DNA of 64,000 bases from the NCBI RefSeq assembly GCF_023630205.1, contig NZ_JALPRR010000003.1, positions 1,054,001-1,118,000 of the forward strand, given 5' to 3'. Below, piece after piece: positions 51,688-60,368 of this stretch; positions within the stretch are counted from its first letter, which is position 1, and each line of letters begins with the position of its first letter. Source of the stretch: Pontibacter ruber (GTDB lineage: Bacteria > Bacteroidota > Bacteroidia > Cytophagales > Hymenobacteraceae). A program made the position numbers and the translations under genes. The notes beneath the pieces are model-generated. The model was given only the letters and a program-made list of their open reading frames with translations, did not search any database and had not been told where the DNA came from.

Positions 51688-54432
51688 ATGTACATGAAGC
51701 CTATTTCGCTCCGGTCCAGTATCCTTTTCTCGCTGCTGGTGTTGGGTTCCTGCCAAACCCAAAAGCCCTCCGGCACTGCTGCCGAAACCGTGTCTGCCAG
51801 CGTTGATGTTACGCCGGCCAAAGCTATTTACCAATCAAAAGCCTATGCTGTTTACCCTGACAGCGTGGTGCAGGGCGAATTTGTCGCACGGGTACTGTCC
51901 TCTAAAGAGCTCACTTCCAATTACCAGAGCCCGGTCAATGCGTTCATGAGCCCAAAGGTCATTTTCAAGTTTGCCATTAACGGGCGCGACAATGAAATGC
52001 CTTCAGGTGTCGATCATATATTTAACTGTGTAGCCAGCAACGGCAACTGCGAGACGCCTGTTATCACCTTCGGGAAACAGTATAAAGACGAAACCCAGGT
52101 ACCTAATGATGTATACCTGGCTCCCAACACCCACATGAAAGTACGCCTGGACATGCGCCCGGTGCTGGAAGCGTTTAAAAAGCAAGGATTTTATACTACA
52201 GCTACCGGTGATAAAATCTATAAAGAAGATTTCAAGGGCGTATACATTGCAGGTAGCACCGATCCATTGAGCTGGGATTTTGACAACCTGGGCGGTAAAA
52301 AAGAAGCCCAGTTGCAGGACCCGGAAGGTGATGGCGTCTACGAGATCACACTGCTGATGAACGAGAACCGGGAGGAGAAGATGACGGCCCAGCAGTGGAA
52401 GATGACCCGCAACACGGCTGCTTTCCCGCAATACCAATCCGATTACCCGGTATCGGATGCGCTGTACAACCTGGCCATAGAAGAAATGATCAATGCCGTG
52501 GAGCCAGACAGTACCTTCCGTACCGGAAAAGAGTGGGCGGGCGTCTGGACGCGCGACATCAGCTACAGCATCATACTTTCGATGGCGCAACTCCAGCCAA
52601 AAGTATCCCGGTACAGCCTCATGCGGAAAGTAAAAGACGGACGCATTGTGCAGGATACCGGTACGGGCGGCGCTTATCCAATTTCCACCGACCGCATGAT
52701 ATGGGCAGTGGCTGCTTGGGAAGTATACAAAGCTACCGGCGACGAGCAGTGGCTGCGCGATACCTATGCCATCATTAAAAAATCGTTGCTGGATGACCAG
52801 AAAAATGCCCTTGACACTGAAACAGGTATGATGCGGGGCGAGTCTTCTTTCCTGGATTGGCGCGAGCAGACTTACCCACGCTGGATGCAGCCGGCAGACA
52901 TATACGAGTCCGAAAACCTGGGTACCAATGCAGCACATTACCAGGCCAATATGGTAGCCGCTCAAATGGCGGAACTGCTAAAGGATACGGAGGCAGCTGC
53001 CGGTTTCCGTAAAGTGGCTGAAGGTATAAAAGCAGGTATAAACAAGCACCTGTGGCAGCAGGAAAAAGGCTATTATGGACAGTACCTATACGGCCGTAAC
53101 TATAAAATTCTTTCGCCAAGAGCTGAGGCCCTGGGCGAAGCTCTGGCTGTGTTGTTTGGCGTAGCAGACGAGGAGCGAAGCAAAACCATCGTGGCAAAAA
53201 CACCGGTCACAGATTACGGTATTCCGAGCATTTACCCGACCATACCGGGTATTCCGCCTTACCACAACAACGGGGTTTGGCCCTTTGTGCAATCCTACTG
53301 GGGCCTTGCCGCAGCTAAGGCAGGCAATGAAGCCTCGTTAACCGAAAGCATTAGTGCCATTTACCGCCCCGCTGCCCTGTTCCTGACCAACAAGGAGAAC
53401 TTTGTAGCCGTTAACGGCGACTATGCCGGCACACAGATCAACTCCAGCAACATGCTCTGGAGCCTTGCTGGCAGTTTGAGCATGGTTTACAAAGTCTTCT
53501 TCGGAATGGACTTCCAGGCGAATCAGTTAGAGTTAAAGCCTTTTGTGCCGAAAGCTTTTGCCGGCAATCGCTCTCTTACCAACTACAAGTACAGAAATGT
53601 GGTGCTGAACATTGAGATGAGCGGTTATGGTAACCAGATCAAAAGTATAACCATGGACGGCAAACCGATGGAGAGAGCCGTTATACCTGGCAACCTGACC
53701 GGCACCCACACCATTAAAATAGAACTGGCTAACAACGAAGCAGGAGGGGAGCTAAACCACACCGTAGATTATACTTCTCCGGAAACACCTCAGGTAAGCT
53801 ACAAAGGTGGTAAACTGACCTGGCCTGCCGTTGAGGGCGCGGTGACCTACCAGGTGATGAAGAACGGCCAACTGCTGGAAAAAACGCCGAATACCAGTTT
53901 TGCAGTCAGTGCAGATAGCTATGCTGAGTACATGGTGCTGGCCGAAGACAAACAAGGGGTAACTTCCTTTGGCAGCGAACCGGTAATGGTGGTGTCAGCC
54001 AAGTATAAACTGGTGTATGAACTAGAGAAAGCGGCGCCGAAAGCCCGCCTGCCTTACCGCGACTTCTCAGGTACCGGGTTTGTAGAGACAAGCAAGCAAA
54101 AGAATAAGCAGGTACAGGTTAAAGTAACCATACCAGAGCAGGGAGTTTACGCCATCGACTTCCGCTACGCCAACGGCAATGGCCCGATCAACACGAGCAA
54201 CAAGGCTGCCATCCGCACGCTTAAAAAAGGAAATGCCACTGTAGGCACTATTGTGCTGCCGCAACGTGGAAACGATGAGTGGAGCAACTGGGGCTTTACC
54301 AACGCCGTGGAAGTGCCGCTTGAGAAAGGCACCCATACTTTCTCCTTAACCTTGGAGCCGCACAACGAGAACATGCACGGCGAAGTAAACCAGGCAATGC
54401 TCGATTACATGCGACTTGTTAAGATCAAATAG
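51688..54432 (+). CDS. Large (alpha/alpha)6 glycoside hydrolase lipoprotein with C-terminal carbohydrate-binding-like domain
   Basis: 914 residues. Lipobox LVLGSC places the lipidated Cys at 22. Residues about 45-240 are a beta-rich region with GVYIAGSTDPLSWDF and DPEGDGVYEITLLMN, similar to starch-binding CBM20/48 folds. The catalytic domain (about 250-640) has six-hairpin glycosidase features: WAGVWTRDISYSIILSMAQ near residue 285, GAYPISTDRMIWAVAAWE, SSFLDWREQTYPRWMQP and PGIPPYHNNGVWPFVQSYW. The final 140 residues (VYELEKAAPKARLPYRDFSG onward) look like a CBM6/35-type module. Families with this fold include GH63, GH37 and GH15-like enzymes, often labelled glycogen debranching; the specificity cannot be assigned. 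It is probably surface-exposed. Confidence 0.82.
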   Translation: MYMKPISLRSSILFSLLVLGSCQTQKPSGTAAETVSASVDVTPAKAIYQSKAYAVYPDSVVQGEFVARVLSSKELTSNYQSPVNAFMSPKVIFKFAINGRDNEMPSGVDHIFNCVASNGNCETPVITFGKQYKDETQVPNDVYLAPNTHMKVRLDMRPVLEAFKKQGFYTTATGDKIYKEDFKGVYIAGSTDPLSWDFDNLGGKKEAQLQDPEGDGVYEITLLMNENREEKMTAQQWKMTRNTAAFPQYQSDYPVSDALYNLAIEEMINAVEPDSTFRTGKEWAGVWTRDISYSIILSMAQLQPKVSRYSLMRKVKDGRIVQDTGTGGAYPISTDRMIWAVAAWEVYKATGDEQWLRDTYAIIKKSLLDDQKNALDTETGMMRGESSFLDWREQTYPRWMQPADIYESENLGTNAAHYQANMVAAQMAELLKDTEAAAGFRKVAEGIKAGINKHLWQQEKGYYGQYLYGRNYKILSPRAEALGEALAVLFGVADEERSKTIVAKTPVTDYGIPSIYPTIPGIPPYHNNGVWPFVQSYWGLAAAKAGNEASLTESISAIYRPAALFLTNKENFVAVNGDYAGTQINSSNMLWSLAGSLSMVYKVFFGMDFQANQLELKPFVPKAFAGNRSLTNYKYRNVVLNIEMSGYGNQIKSITMDGKPMERAVIPGNLTGTHTIKIELANNEAGGELNHTVDYTSPETPQVSYKGGKLTWPAVEGAVTYQVMKNGQLLEKTPNTSFAVSADSYAEYMVLAEDKQGVTSFGSEPVMVVSAKYKLVYELEKAAPKARLPYRDFSGTGFVETSKQKNKQVQVKVTIPEQGVYAIDFRYANGNGPINTSNKAAIRTLKKGNATVGTIVLPQRGNDEWSNWGFTNAVEVPLEKGTHTFSLTLEPHNENMHGEVNQAMLDYMRLVKIK

Positions 54433-54745
54433 GTTTTGAAGCACTGTACCAAACAAAAACAGGACCCGGCGAGGGTCCTGTTTTTGTTTTAAAGCCTGGG
54501 TGCAAAATTTTCCCAAATAGCTTGCTGCAGTTCTTATCGGAGAATACCCCGCTTCGCAGAAACCAATATCTTTAACTAATCAGTGATTATCTTAAAAGAG
54601 GTAATTGTTTTGGAAGAATGTTCTTTTCCTATAAACTAAATTCCGGAGCAAGTACAGCATACCACAACTACCCGGCCCAGTCTACTAAGAGGTACCGGAA
54701 CGGGACTTATACTAACCAGAAAGTGTCTGTAGAAGCGGTTTAAGC
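54433..54745. other. Convergent intergenic region, 313 bp
   Basis: It lies between the glycoside hydrolase gene and the minus-strand cold-shock gene. It contains the strong terminator at 54451-54489; the remaining 250 bp show no ORF or RNA gene. Confidence 0.5.
54451..54489 (+). terminator. Rho-independent terminator after the glycoside hydrolase gene
   Basis: Perfect 17-bp arms 54451-54467 and 54473-54489 with loop GGCGA; the GC core AGGACCC/GGGTCCT is flanked by AAACAAAAAC and a T-rich tract (TTTTTGTTTT). It lies 18 nt downstream of the stop codon. Confidence 0.92.
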
Positions 54746-55201
54746 TTAAGCTGCAGGTTTAACGTTTACGGCAGTAGGGCCTTTCGCTCCTTTTTCCACC
54801 TCAAACGTTACTTTGTCATTCTCCTTGATCGGGCGCGTTAAACCGGTCTGGTGCACAAAGATTTTTTCCTGTGTCTCCTGATCCCGGATAAAGCCGTATC
54901 CCTTTGCATCGTTGTAGAAAGCTACTGTACCCTTACGGATAAGATCCGCCGGATCTATAGGAGCCTGCTTCGATACATTGATCTGGATATCTTCCTGATT
55001 GATGACTTTCTTTTTCTTTGGATCCGGTGGCGTAGACGTAATATTGCCTTCGTCATCTACATAGGCCAGCATTTCGTCAATGCCTTTGCCTTTGCTGGAA
55101 TGCGCTTTCCGGTCTTCCTTCTTCTGTTCTTTATCCTGACGCTTCTTCAGCCTCTGCTTTTCTTTTTCTTTTTTACTAAATGTTTCCTGAGATCTACCCA
55201 T
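54746..55201 (-). CDS. Cold-shock-domain protein with long basic N-terminal tail
   Basis: 151 residues. The C-terminal 65 residues are a cold-shock domain with both RNA-binding motifs: KGYGFIRD (RNP1) and KIFVHQTG (RNP2). The N-terminal 85 residues are an extended, highly charged tail (KKEKEKQRLKKRQDKEQKKE and PPDPKKKK), likely disordered or coiled. This build (charged tail plus CSD) is common in Bacteroidota and probably gives nonspecific RNA affinity. It acts as an RNA chaperone in the cytoplasm. A minimal CSD protein is encoded two genes upstream at 55632. Confidence 0.92.
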   Translation of the reverse strand: MGRSQETFSKKEKEKQRLKKRQDKEQKKEDRKAHSSKGKGIDEMLAYVDDEGNITSTPPDPKKKKVINQEDIQINVSKQAPIDPADLIRKGTVAFYNDAKGYGFIRDQETQEKIFVHQTGLTRPIKENDKVTFEVEKGAKGPTAVNVKPAA

Positions 55202-55263
55202 ATTATATTTTAGATGTTGTTCTTTTCAGCGTTTTCTGAGCGTTTAAGGTACGTCTGCCAAAC

Positions 55264-55491
55264 TCAATACTTAAATAAGTAATTGGTGCCATTGCGTATC
55301 CACTTCTCAAAAAAGGAATTGTCATTATACTCGCCCGACAGCAACTCAAAATCTGCTTCGTCTTTATTGGTACGGGAATTCATAAATTCAGGTAAGGCTT
55401 CCTGGTTATTTGGTTTCCATTCCTGTCCTTTTAGTAATGCTATGCACAGGTATTCGCGTGTGGTGGTATCTACGATGTATTTTCTATTCAT
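55264..55491 (-). CDS. Small protein of unknown function between two cold-shock genes
   Basis: 75 residues from the Met at 55491. The frame is open for 35 further codons upstream, but that part is hydrophobic nonsense derived from the terminator region, so the shorter start is chosen. It begins MNRKYIVDTTTREYLCIALL and contains a polar middle (GQEWKPNNQEALPEFMNSRT) and a C-terminal FFEKWIRNGTNYLFKY. No family recognised. It lies 62 nt upstream of the tailed cold-shock gene on the same strand and downstream of the cspA terminator, so it may have its own promoter. Confidence 0.6.
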   Translation of the reverse strand: MNRKYIVDTTTREYLCIALLKGQEWKPNNQEALPEFMNSRTNKDEADFELLSGEYNDNSFFEKWIRNGTNYLFKY

Positions 55492-55580
55492 AATAATAAA
55501 AAAGTAAGGGAAACAGGTTCCGGTAAAAAATGAGGGGGAGAAGGGCAGGCTGAGAAGCGGGAGTGCCGGGCAAAAAAATA

Positions 55581-55610
55581 AAAAAGCCTTACACAAAAGT
55601 AAGGCTTTTT
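55581..55610 (-). terminator. Rho-independent terminator of the cspA-like gene
   Basis: Perfect 12-bp arms AAAAAGCCTTAC (55581-55592) and GTAAGGCTTTTT (55599-55610) with a 6-nt loop. On the minus strand the stem is followed by a long U-rich tract (complement of 55571-55580). It lies 21 nt past the stop at 55632. Confidence 0.92.
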
Positions 55611-55631
55611 GGTATGCGTTATATAAGCAGC

Positions 55632-55823
55632 TTATGCAAGCTTTACATTAACTGCATTTAGTCCTTTTCTACCTTCCTGTAGATCAAAAGACACTTTGTC
55701 GTTTTCTCTGATTTCACTAACCAGGCCAGATACGTGTACAAAGTACTCCTGATTTGAATTTTCTTCTTTGATAAACCCGAACCCTTTCAGGTCATTGAAG
55801 AATTTTACTGTTCCGTAATTCAT
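55632..55823 (-). CDS. Cold shock protein (CspA family)
   Basis: 63 residues, a stand-alone cold-shock domain. NYGTVKFFNDLKGFGFIKEE carries RNP1 and EYFVHVSGL carries RNP2; the C-terminus GRKGLNAVNVKLA is standard for Bacteroidota members. It binds single-stranded RNA or DNA and melts RNA secondary structure during cold shock or growth transitions. It has its own terminator and a 340-nt gene-free upstream region, which leaves room for a long 5' leader as seen in other cspA mRNAs. Confidence 0.95.
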   Translation of the reverse strand: MNYGTVKFFNDLKGFGFIKEENSNQEYFVHVSGLVSEIRENDKVSFDLQEGRKGLNAVNVKLA

Positions 55824-56163
55824 AAGATGTTGATTATTATATACCTACTACATTAAAAGCGGTATATTTGTTCATTAATTTTTTACAATGTACAATAAAT
55901 AATTTACAATTCCTGTTTCAGAGGCTTTAAAGAGGGTATTTATTTTTTACGGACAGGCAAATTCTATTCTTCAGTCATAAATAACTTAGCCATTTAGCTG
56001 CGATTTATGACTTAAAGAGTGAGCCTGTTACTAGATTGCCATTGTCGCTGAAAAAGGAGTATTGTTATACTTGCTGCTTTAGCCGGTAGTTTGCTAAAGT
56101 TTGGGTGGGTTTGAAGTATAGAATGATAAATTATAGTTTATAATGAAATATACTTCAAGAAGC
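55824..56163. other. Gene-free region, 340 bp, upstream of the cspA-like gene
   Basis: It lies between the ABC ATPase stop and the cspA start, both on the minus strand. The 90 nt next to cspA are very AT-rich and would form the leader; a TTATACTT is at 56065-56072. No ORF. A regulatory 5' UTR is plausible for a cold-shock gene, but no defined structure could be shown by eye. Confidence 0.4.
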
Positions 56164-57147
56164 CTATACAAACCATACATCAGCAGGAGAGAGGGTTACC
56201 TGCACTGTATCCCCTTCAGTTAACTCCTGCTCAGCTGTTCTTATTTTGATCAGACTTTCTGCCAGCTGCACTTCTACCTCAGAATAGCTTCCGAAATACT
56301 GCACCTTGTTTACTTTACCGGAAAGTGCCTGATGTGGGGCGTTCACCAACCTGAAATTTTCAGGACGGATCAGCATTTGCTTACCGTTTGAAGCTGTGCC
56401 CGTAAGTGCAGCAAAGGCTTCTGTCTCTGATTGGGACAACAGGTTGTACCCCCCGAACAGGGCGGCAGTGTACTCATCAGCCGGCTGGCTGTAGATGTAT
56501 TTTGGAGTTCCACGCTGTATGACCCGGCCTTCTTTCAGCACCAGGATCTCATCTGCCCAGGAGAGCGTGTCCAATGGGTCGTGGGAAATTAGAATGCACG
56601 TAATGTCCAGGTACTCGCCAATGTCCTGGATAACGGATTTGAGGATGTTCTTGTGGCCGATGTCGAGGTTTGAGAATGGCTCGTCCATGAGCAACAGGCC
56701 AGGCCAGGAGGTAAGCAAACGGGCCAGGGCAATGCGCTGCCGCTCTCCGCCGGAAAGCTGATTAGTTTTGCGTTTGGCCAGATGGCTGATGCGGCATACT
56801 TCGTACAAGGTAGTTGCCTGCTCTTCCGATAGGGTATTGGCGTACCGAAGCACCTGCTCCACGCGTAAGAACTGCGGCAGCTCAAACTGCTGCGACAAGT
56901 AAGCAATGCCCGGATGGCCCGGCACCAGTACTTCGTGCGGCCCTTGTACGCGCTTGTTTTCGAACAGTACCTCGCCCGATGCGGGTTGTACCAGGCCTGC
57001 TATGGTTTGCAGCAGGGTGCTTTTACCGGAGCCTGTCTCTCCCGCAATGGCTATTTTCTGGAATTCCTGCTGGGTAAAGCTGATCCCCTTCAACACTTCG
57101 TTCCCTTCTTCTGCTACACGGATATCATTTACTTCTAAAAAACTCAT
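56164..57147 (-). CDS. ABC transporter ATP-binding protein with TOBE domain, orphan
   Basis: 327 residues. Walker A GETGSGKST (36-44), Q-loop AYLSQQFELPQF, signature QLSGGERQRIALARLL, Walker B LLLMDEPFSNLD and H-loop ILISHDPLD are all intact. The C-terminal 80 residues (LIRPENFRLVNAP; VQYFGSYSEVEVQL) are a TOBE domain, as in PotA, FbpC and ModC importers of polyamines, iron or oxyanions. No permease or binding-protein gene is next to it, so the partner must be elsewhere or the ATPase serves another system. The gene is divergent from the EF-G2 gene. Confidence 0.9.
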   Translation of the reverse strand: MSFLEVNDIRVAEEGNEVLKGISFTQQEFQKIAIAGETGSGKSTLLQTIAGLVQPASGEVLFENKRVQGPHEVLVPGHPGIAYLSQQFELPQFLRVEQVLRYANTLSEEQATTLYEVCRISHLAKRKTNQLSGGERQRIALARLLTSWPGLLLMDEPFSNLDIGHKNILKSVIQDIGEYLDITCILISHDPLDTLSWADEILVLKEGRVIQRGTPKYIYSQPADEYTAALFGGYNLLSQSETEAFAALTGTASNGKQMLIRPENFRLVNAPHQALSGKVNKVQYFGSYSEVEVQLAESLIKIRTAEQELTEGDTVQVTLSPADVWFV

Positions 57148-57453
57148 CTGTTCTGAAGGGGGATTTTAATACAAAGGTTGGTTTATACTTGCTCTCATTG
57201 CTACCACAAAGGTAAGGCCTAATCTCCTCTCATTCCCATGTTTGATGTTAAATACTTGGCAGGCAGGTATCGCAGCTTAGCTAAACAGAATTTATACTTT
57301 GTAATATTTAGGATTTAATTCAGATTAGAAATAACCTTTTTGCTTTGTTTCTCGCATAAGTGATTACCTTAAAGTACTGTCAGTAAGCATATTTGCTGCT
57401 ACATCCCATCCTTCTGAACTGTTTTATTGGAGCTATAACTTAATACCGCCCAT
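57148..57453. other. Divergent promoter region, 306 bp
   Basis: It lies between the ABC ATPase (leftward) and EF-G2 (rightward) genes. It contains two TTATACTT octamers (57183-57190 and 57292-57299). No ORF or hairpin and no clear TAnnTTTG element was identified. Confidence 0.4.
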
Positions 57454-59589
57454 ATGAAAACGTACGACGAAAAACATATCAAAAACGTGGTGCTCATCGG
57501 CCCTGCAAAAAGCGGCAAAACAACCCTCGCCGAAACCATGCTGTTCGAGGCGGGCATCATCAACCGGCGAGGTACGGTAGAAGACAACAGCACGATCTCG
57601 GATTACCACGAGGTAGAACATGAGCGGGGAAGTTCGGTGTATGCCACCAGTCTGCATACCGAATGGCGTGACTACAAGATCAACATCATCGATACCCCCG
57701 GTCTGGATGATTTTATCGGCGAGGTGATCAGTTCGATTCGGGTTTGCGATACGGCAGTGCTGTTGCTCAATGCACAGAACGGTGTGGAAGTAGGAACCGA
57801 GCTGCTCTGGAACTATGTAGACCGGTATAACAAGCCCACGATACTGGCAGTGAACCAGCTGGATACCGACAAAGCGAGCTTTAGCCAGACCATGGAAGAG
57901 GCAAAGGCTTTCTTTGGACCGGCAGTCACCATCATGCAGTATCCTTTAAACACAGGAACTGGCTTCGACAGCATCATCGATCTGCTTAAAATGGTGATGT
58001 ATAAATTTCCGCAGGGCGGCGGGAAACCGGAAAAGCTCCCGATACCGGAAAGTGAAAAGGAACGAGCTGATGCGCTGCACAACGAATTGGTGGAGAAAGC
58101 AGCCGAAAACGACGAGGGGCTCATGGAGCAGTACTTCGAAAAGGGAACGTTGGATGAAGACGAAATGCGACAGGGGCTTAAGATCGGGATGATGAAGCAC
58201 CAGGTGTTCCCGGTTTTCTGCCTCTCCGCTAAAAAGGACATGGGCTCGGGCCGCATGATGGGTTTTATTGACAATGTGGCGCCATCAGCTATTGAAATGC
58301 CCGCTGAGATAACGGAAGAAGGGCAGGAAGTACCCTGCGATCCGGCAGCACCCACCCGCTTGTTTGTGTTCAGAACGCTGGTAGAACCACGTCTTGGCAG
58401 ACTATCCTTCTTCAAAGTATTGGCAGGGGAGGTGGCACTGGGCATGGAGCTTCAGAATGAAAAGACCAATACTTCAGAGCGCATCGGACAACTTTTTATA
58501 GCCGATGGGAAAAACCGTAACCCGATCGAAAGACTGAAAGCAGGCGATATCGGATGCACGCTGAAGCTGAAGAATACCTATACCAACCACACTCTGAACG
58601 GCAAAGGGGCGACCGGTAACATACAGCCCATCGATTTCCCGACCCCTAAACTGAGGGTAGCCATTACGGCCAAAAACAAACAGGATGATGAGAAGCTGGG
58701 AGAGATACTCAACGAGATTCACATCGAAGATCCGACCATTGAGGTAGAGTATAACCAGGAACTAAAACAGGTGATCCTCGGTACGCAGGGCGAACTGCAC
58801 CTGGCAGTTACCAAATGGCGGCTGGAGAACTTATACAAAATGCAGGTAGACTTCCAGAAAGTGAAGATTCCTTACCGCGAAACCATACAACGTTCTGCTA
58901 CATCCACTTACCGGCATAAAAAACAATCCGGTGGTGCGGGTCAGTTCGGAGAGGTATCGCTGAAGGTAGAGCCATATTACGAGGGCATGCCGCCGCTGAA
59001 GGAATACCCGGTGCGGGATACAGAAACAATAGAGTTGCCATGGGGCGGCAAACTGGTGTTCAATAACTGCATCGTGGGAGGGGTGATCGATGCCCGTTTC
59101 CTGCCTTCTATTATGAAAGGCGTGATGGAAAAAATGGCCCAGGGGCCACTAACCGGATCTTATGTACGCGATGTGCGGGTGAGTGTGTTTGATGGCAAAA
59201 TGCACCCGGTAGACAGCAATGATATTTCCTTTAAGATTGCCGGTATGATGGCCTTTAAAGAAGCTTTTATGCAGGCAGAGCCCCAGTTGCTGGAGCCCAT
59301 ACAGGAGTTGGAAGTACTCGTGCCAGCTTCGCTGATGGGGGATGTGATGACAGAGCTTCAGATCCGCAGAGGCATGATCTTAAGTATGGAAACGGAACAC
59401 GACAACCAGTTGATCCGGGCCCGCACGCCGTTGGCTGAATTGGATAAGCTGATGACTTCGTTACGTAACCTGAGCCAGGGCAGAGCCATCGTGCGCAGCC
59501 ATTTTGCCGAGTATGCGCCGGTACCGGCGGATCTGCAGAAACGCATCAGCGAAGAATACAGCAAAGTAGAAATGGCAGAAGCGCATTAG
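57454..59589 (+). CDS. Elongation factor G paralogue (EF-G2) with degenerate GTPase motifs
   Basis: 711 residues with the five-domain EF-G architecture (G domain to about 290, then domains II to V; C-terminal TPLAELDKLMTSLRNLSQGR is typical EF-G domain V). Motif G1 is GPAKSGKT (16-23) instead of GHIDAGKT. G2 has RGSS instead of RGIT. G3 reads DTPGLDDF (80-87), where EF-G has DTPGHVDF, so the catalytic His is Leu84. G4 is NQLD (134-137) instead of NKMD. Bacteroides EF-G2 paralogues of this type have been reported to act in translation without GTP hydrolysis during starvation. The same behaviour is inferred here, not proven. Confidence 0.9.
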   Translation: MKTYDEKHIKNVVLIGPAKSGKTTLAETMLFEAGIINRRGTVEDNSTISDYHEVEHERGSSVYATSLHTEWRDYKINIIDTPGLDDFIGEVISSIRVCDTAVLLLNAQNGVEVGTELLWNYVDRYNKPTILAVNQLDTDKASFSQTMEEAKAFFGPAVTIMQYPLNTGTGFDSIIDLLKMVMYKFPQGGGKPEKLPIPESEKERADALHNELVEKAAENDEGLMEQYFEKGTLDEDEMRQGLKIGMMKHQVFPVFCLSAKKDMGSGRMMGFIDNVAPSAIEMPAEITEEGQEVPCDPAAPTRLFVFRTLVEPRLGRLSFFKVLAGEVALGMELQNEKTNTSERIGQLFIADGKNRNPIERLKAGDIGCTLKLKNTYTNHTLNGKGATGNIQPIDFPTPKLRVAITAKNKQDDEKLGEILNEIHIEDPTIEVEYNQELKQVILGTQGELHLAVTKWRLENLYKMQVDFQKVKIPYRETIQRSATSTYRHKKQSGGAGQFGEVSLKVEPYYEGMPPLKEYPVRDTETIELPWGGKLVFNNCIVGGVIDARFLPSIMKGVMEKMAQGPLTGSYVRDVRVSVFDGKMHPVDSNDISFKIAGMMAFKEAFMQAEPQLLEPIQELEVLVPASLMGDVMTELQIRRGMILSMETEHDNQLIRARTPLAELDKLMTSLRNLSQGRAIVRSHFAEYAPVPADLQKRISEEYSKVEMAEAH

Positions 59590-59630
59590 CGCTTCTGTTG
59601 TTGCCGGATGGTGCAGCTGTTGGAGTATGA

Positions 59631-60290
59631 TCAGAGGGAGTTTATCACTTCCGGTACGTTATTTACAGCAGAGTTTACCAGCGGAGAAACGGGGTAAGAC
59701 TTCATCTTGTCCGGATCAAAAGGGTGGAGCAAAGAAAGTAAATCCTCCTGCGATTCGTGCTCGTCGAGCCACAGTTCTTCTGCATCCGGAGACAGGATTA
59801 CGGGCATGCGGTCGTGTATTGGCTTTACCAGTTCGTTCGCATCGGTAGTGATGATGGTATACGTATGCAGGAGCTCGCCTGTGCTTTTGTCGACCCACTC
59901 ATCCCAGAGGCCGGCGAAGCTAAACGTTGCCTCATCTTTCATAAGGACTCTGTAAGGCACTTTTCCATGGGAGGTAACCTGCCACTCAAAAAAGCCATCG
60001 GCAGGCACCAGGCAGCGTTTTGATGTCAGAAGCTTTCGGAAAAAAGGTTTTTCTGCTAAGGTTTCCGCACGGGCGTTTATACTTCGTTTCACCGACTTCA
60101 CATCTTTTGCCCAGAAAGGCTGCAGGCCCCACGAGAAAAACTGTACGGTGTCTGGTTTGTCGTTCGTGATAACGGGCAGGTTTTGTGATGGTGCCGCGTT
60201 GTAATGTGCTTCTTTCAGGCTCTTTGCCAGGAGTTTTGCTGATTTTGAGTTTCCCTTTGCTTTGGGAAGGACGGAGTATCTGCCGCACAT
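59631..60290 (-). CDS. SOS response-associated peptidase family protein (SRAP, YedK/HMCES-like)
   Basis: 219 residues. Catalytic Cys2 follows the initiator Met (MCGRYSVLP). Other SRAP residues are present: Asn31 in HYNAAPSQNLPVI, NARAETLAEKPFF (Asn72, Arg74), Glu102 in DGFFEWQ and His159 in PIHDRMPVIL. These proteins form a covalent thiazolidine link with abasic sites in single-stranded DNA and shield them during replication. The C-terminus (FDPDKMKSYPVSPLVN) matches the family. It is convergent with the EF-G2 gene with a 41-nt gap. No LexA-type box could be recognised upstream. Confidence 0.94.
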   Translation of the reverse strand: MCGRYSVLPKAKGNSKSAKLLAKSLKEAHYNAAPSQNLPVITNDKPDTVQFFSWGLQPFWAKDVKSVKRSINARAETLAEKPFFRKLLTSKRCLVPADGFFEWQVTSHGKVPYRVLMKDEATFSFAGLWDEWVDKSTGELLHTYTIITTDANELVKPIHDRMPVILSPDAEELWLDEHESQEDLLSLLHPFDPDKMKSYPVSPLVNSAVNNVPEVINSL

Positions 60291-60368
60291 AGTGTATTGG
60301 GATTAGTATACAGATTTTACGCAGGTAAATATTTTATAGCTATAGCTAAACCGGTTGATCTATGCAGC

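Noticed and set aside
52003..52965. 320-codon open frame on the minus strand
   Set aside because: It is entirely antisense to the glycoside hydrolase gene and has no recognisable motif; the plus-strand frame carries lipobox and enzyme motifs across the same bases.
57813..58445. 210-codon minus-strand frame opposite EF-G2
   Set aside because: Ser/Phe-rich composition typical of an antisense shadow, and the EF-G2 frame is unambiguous.
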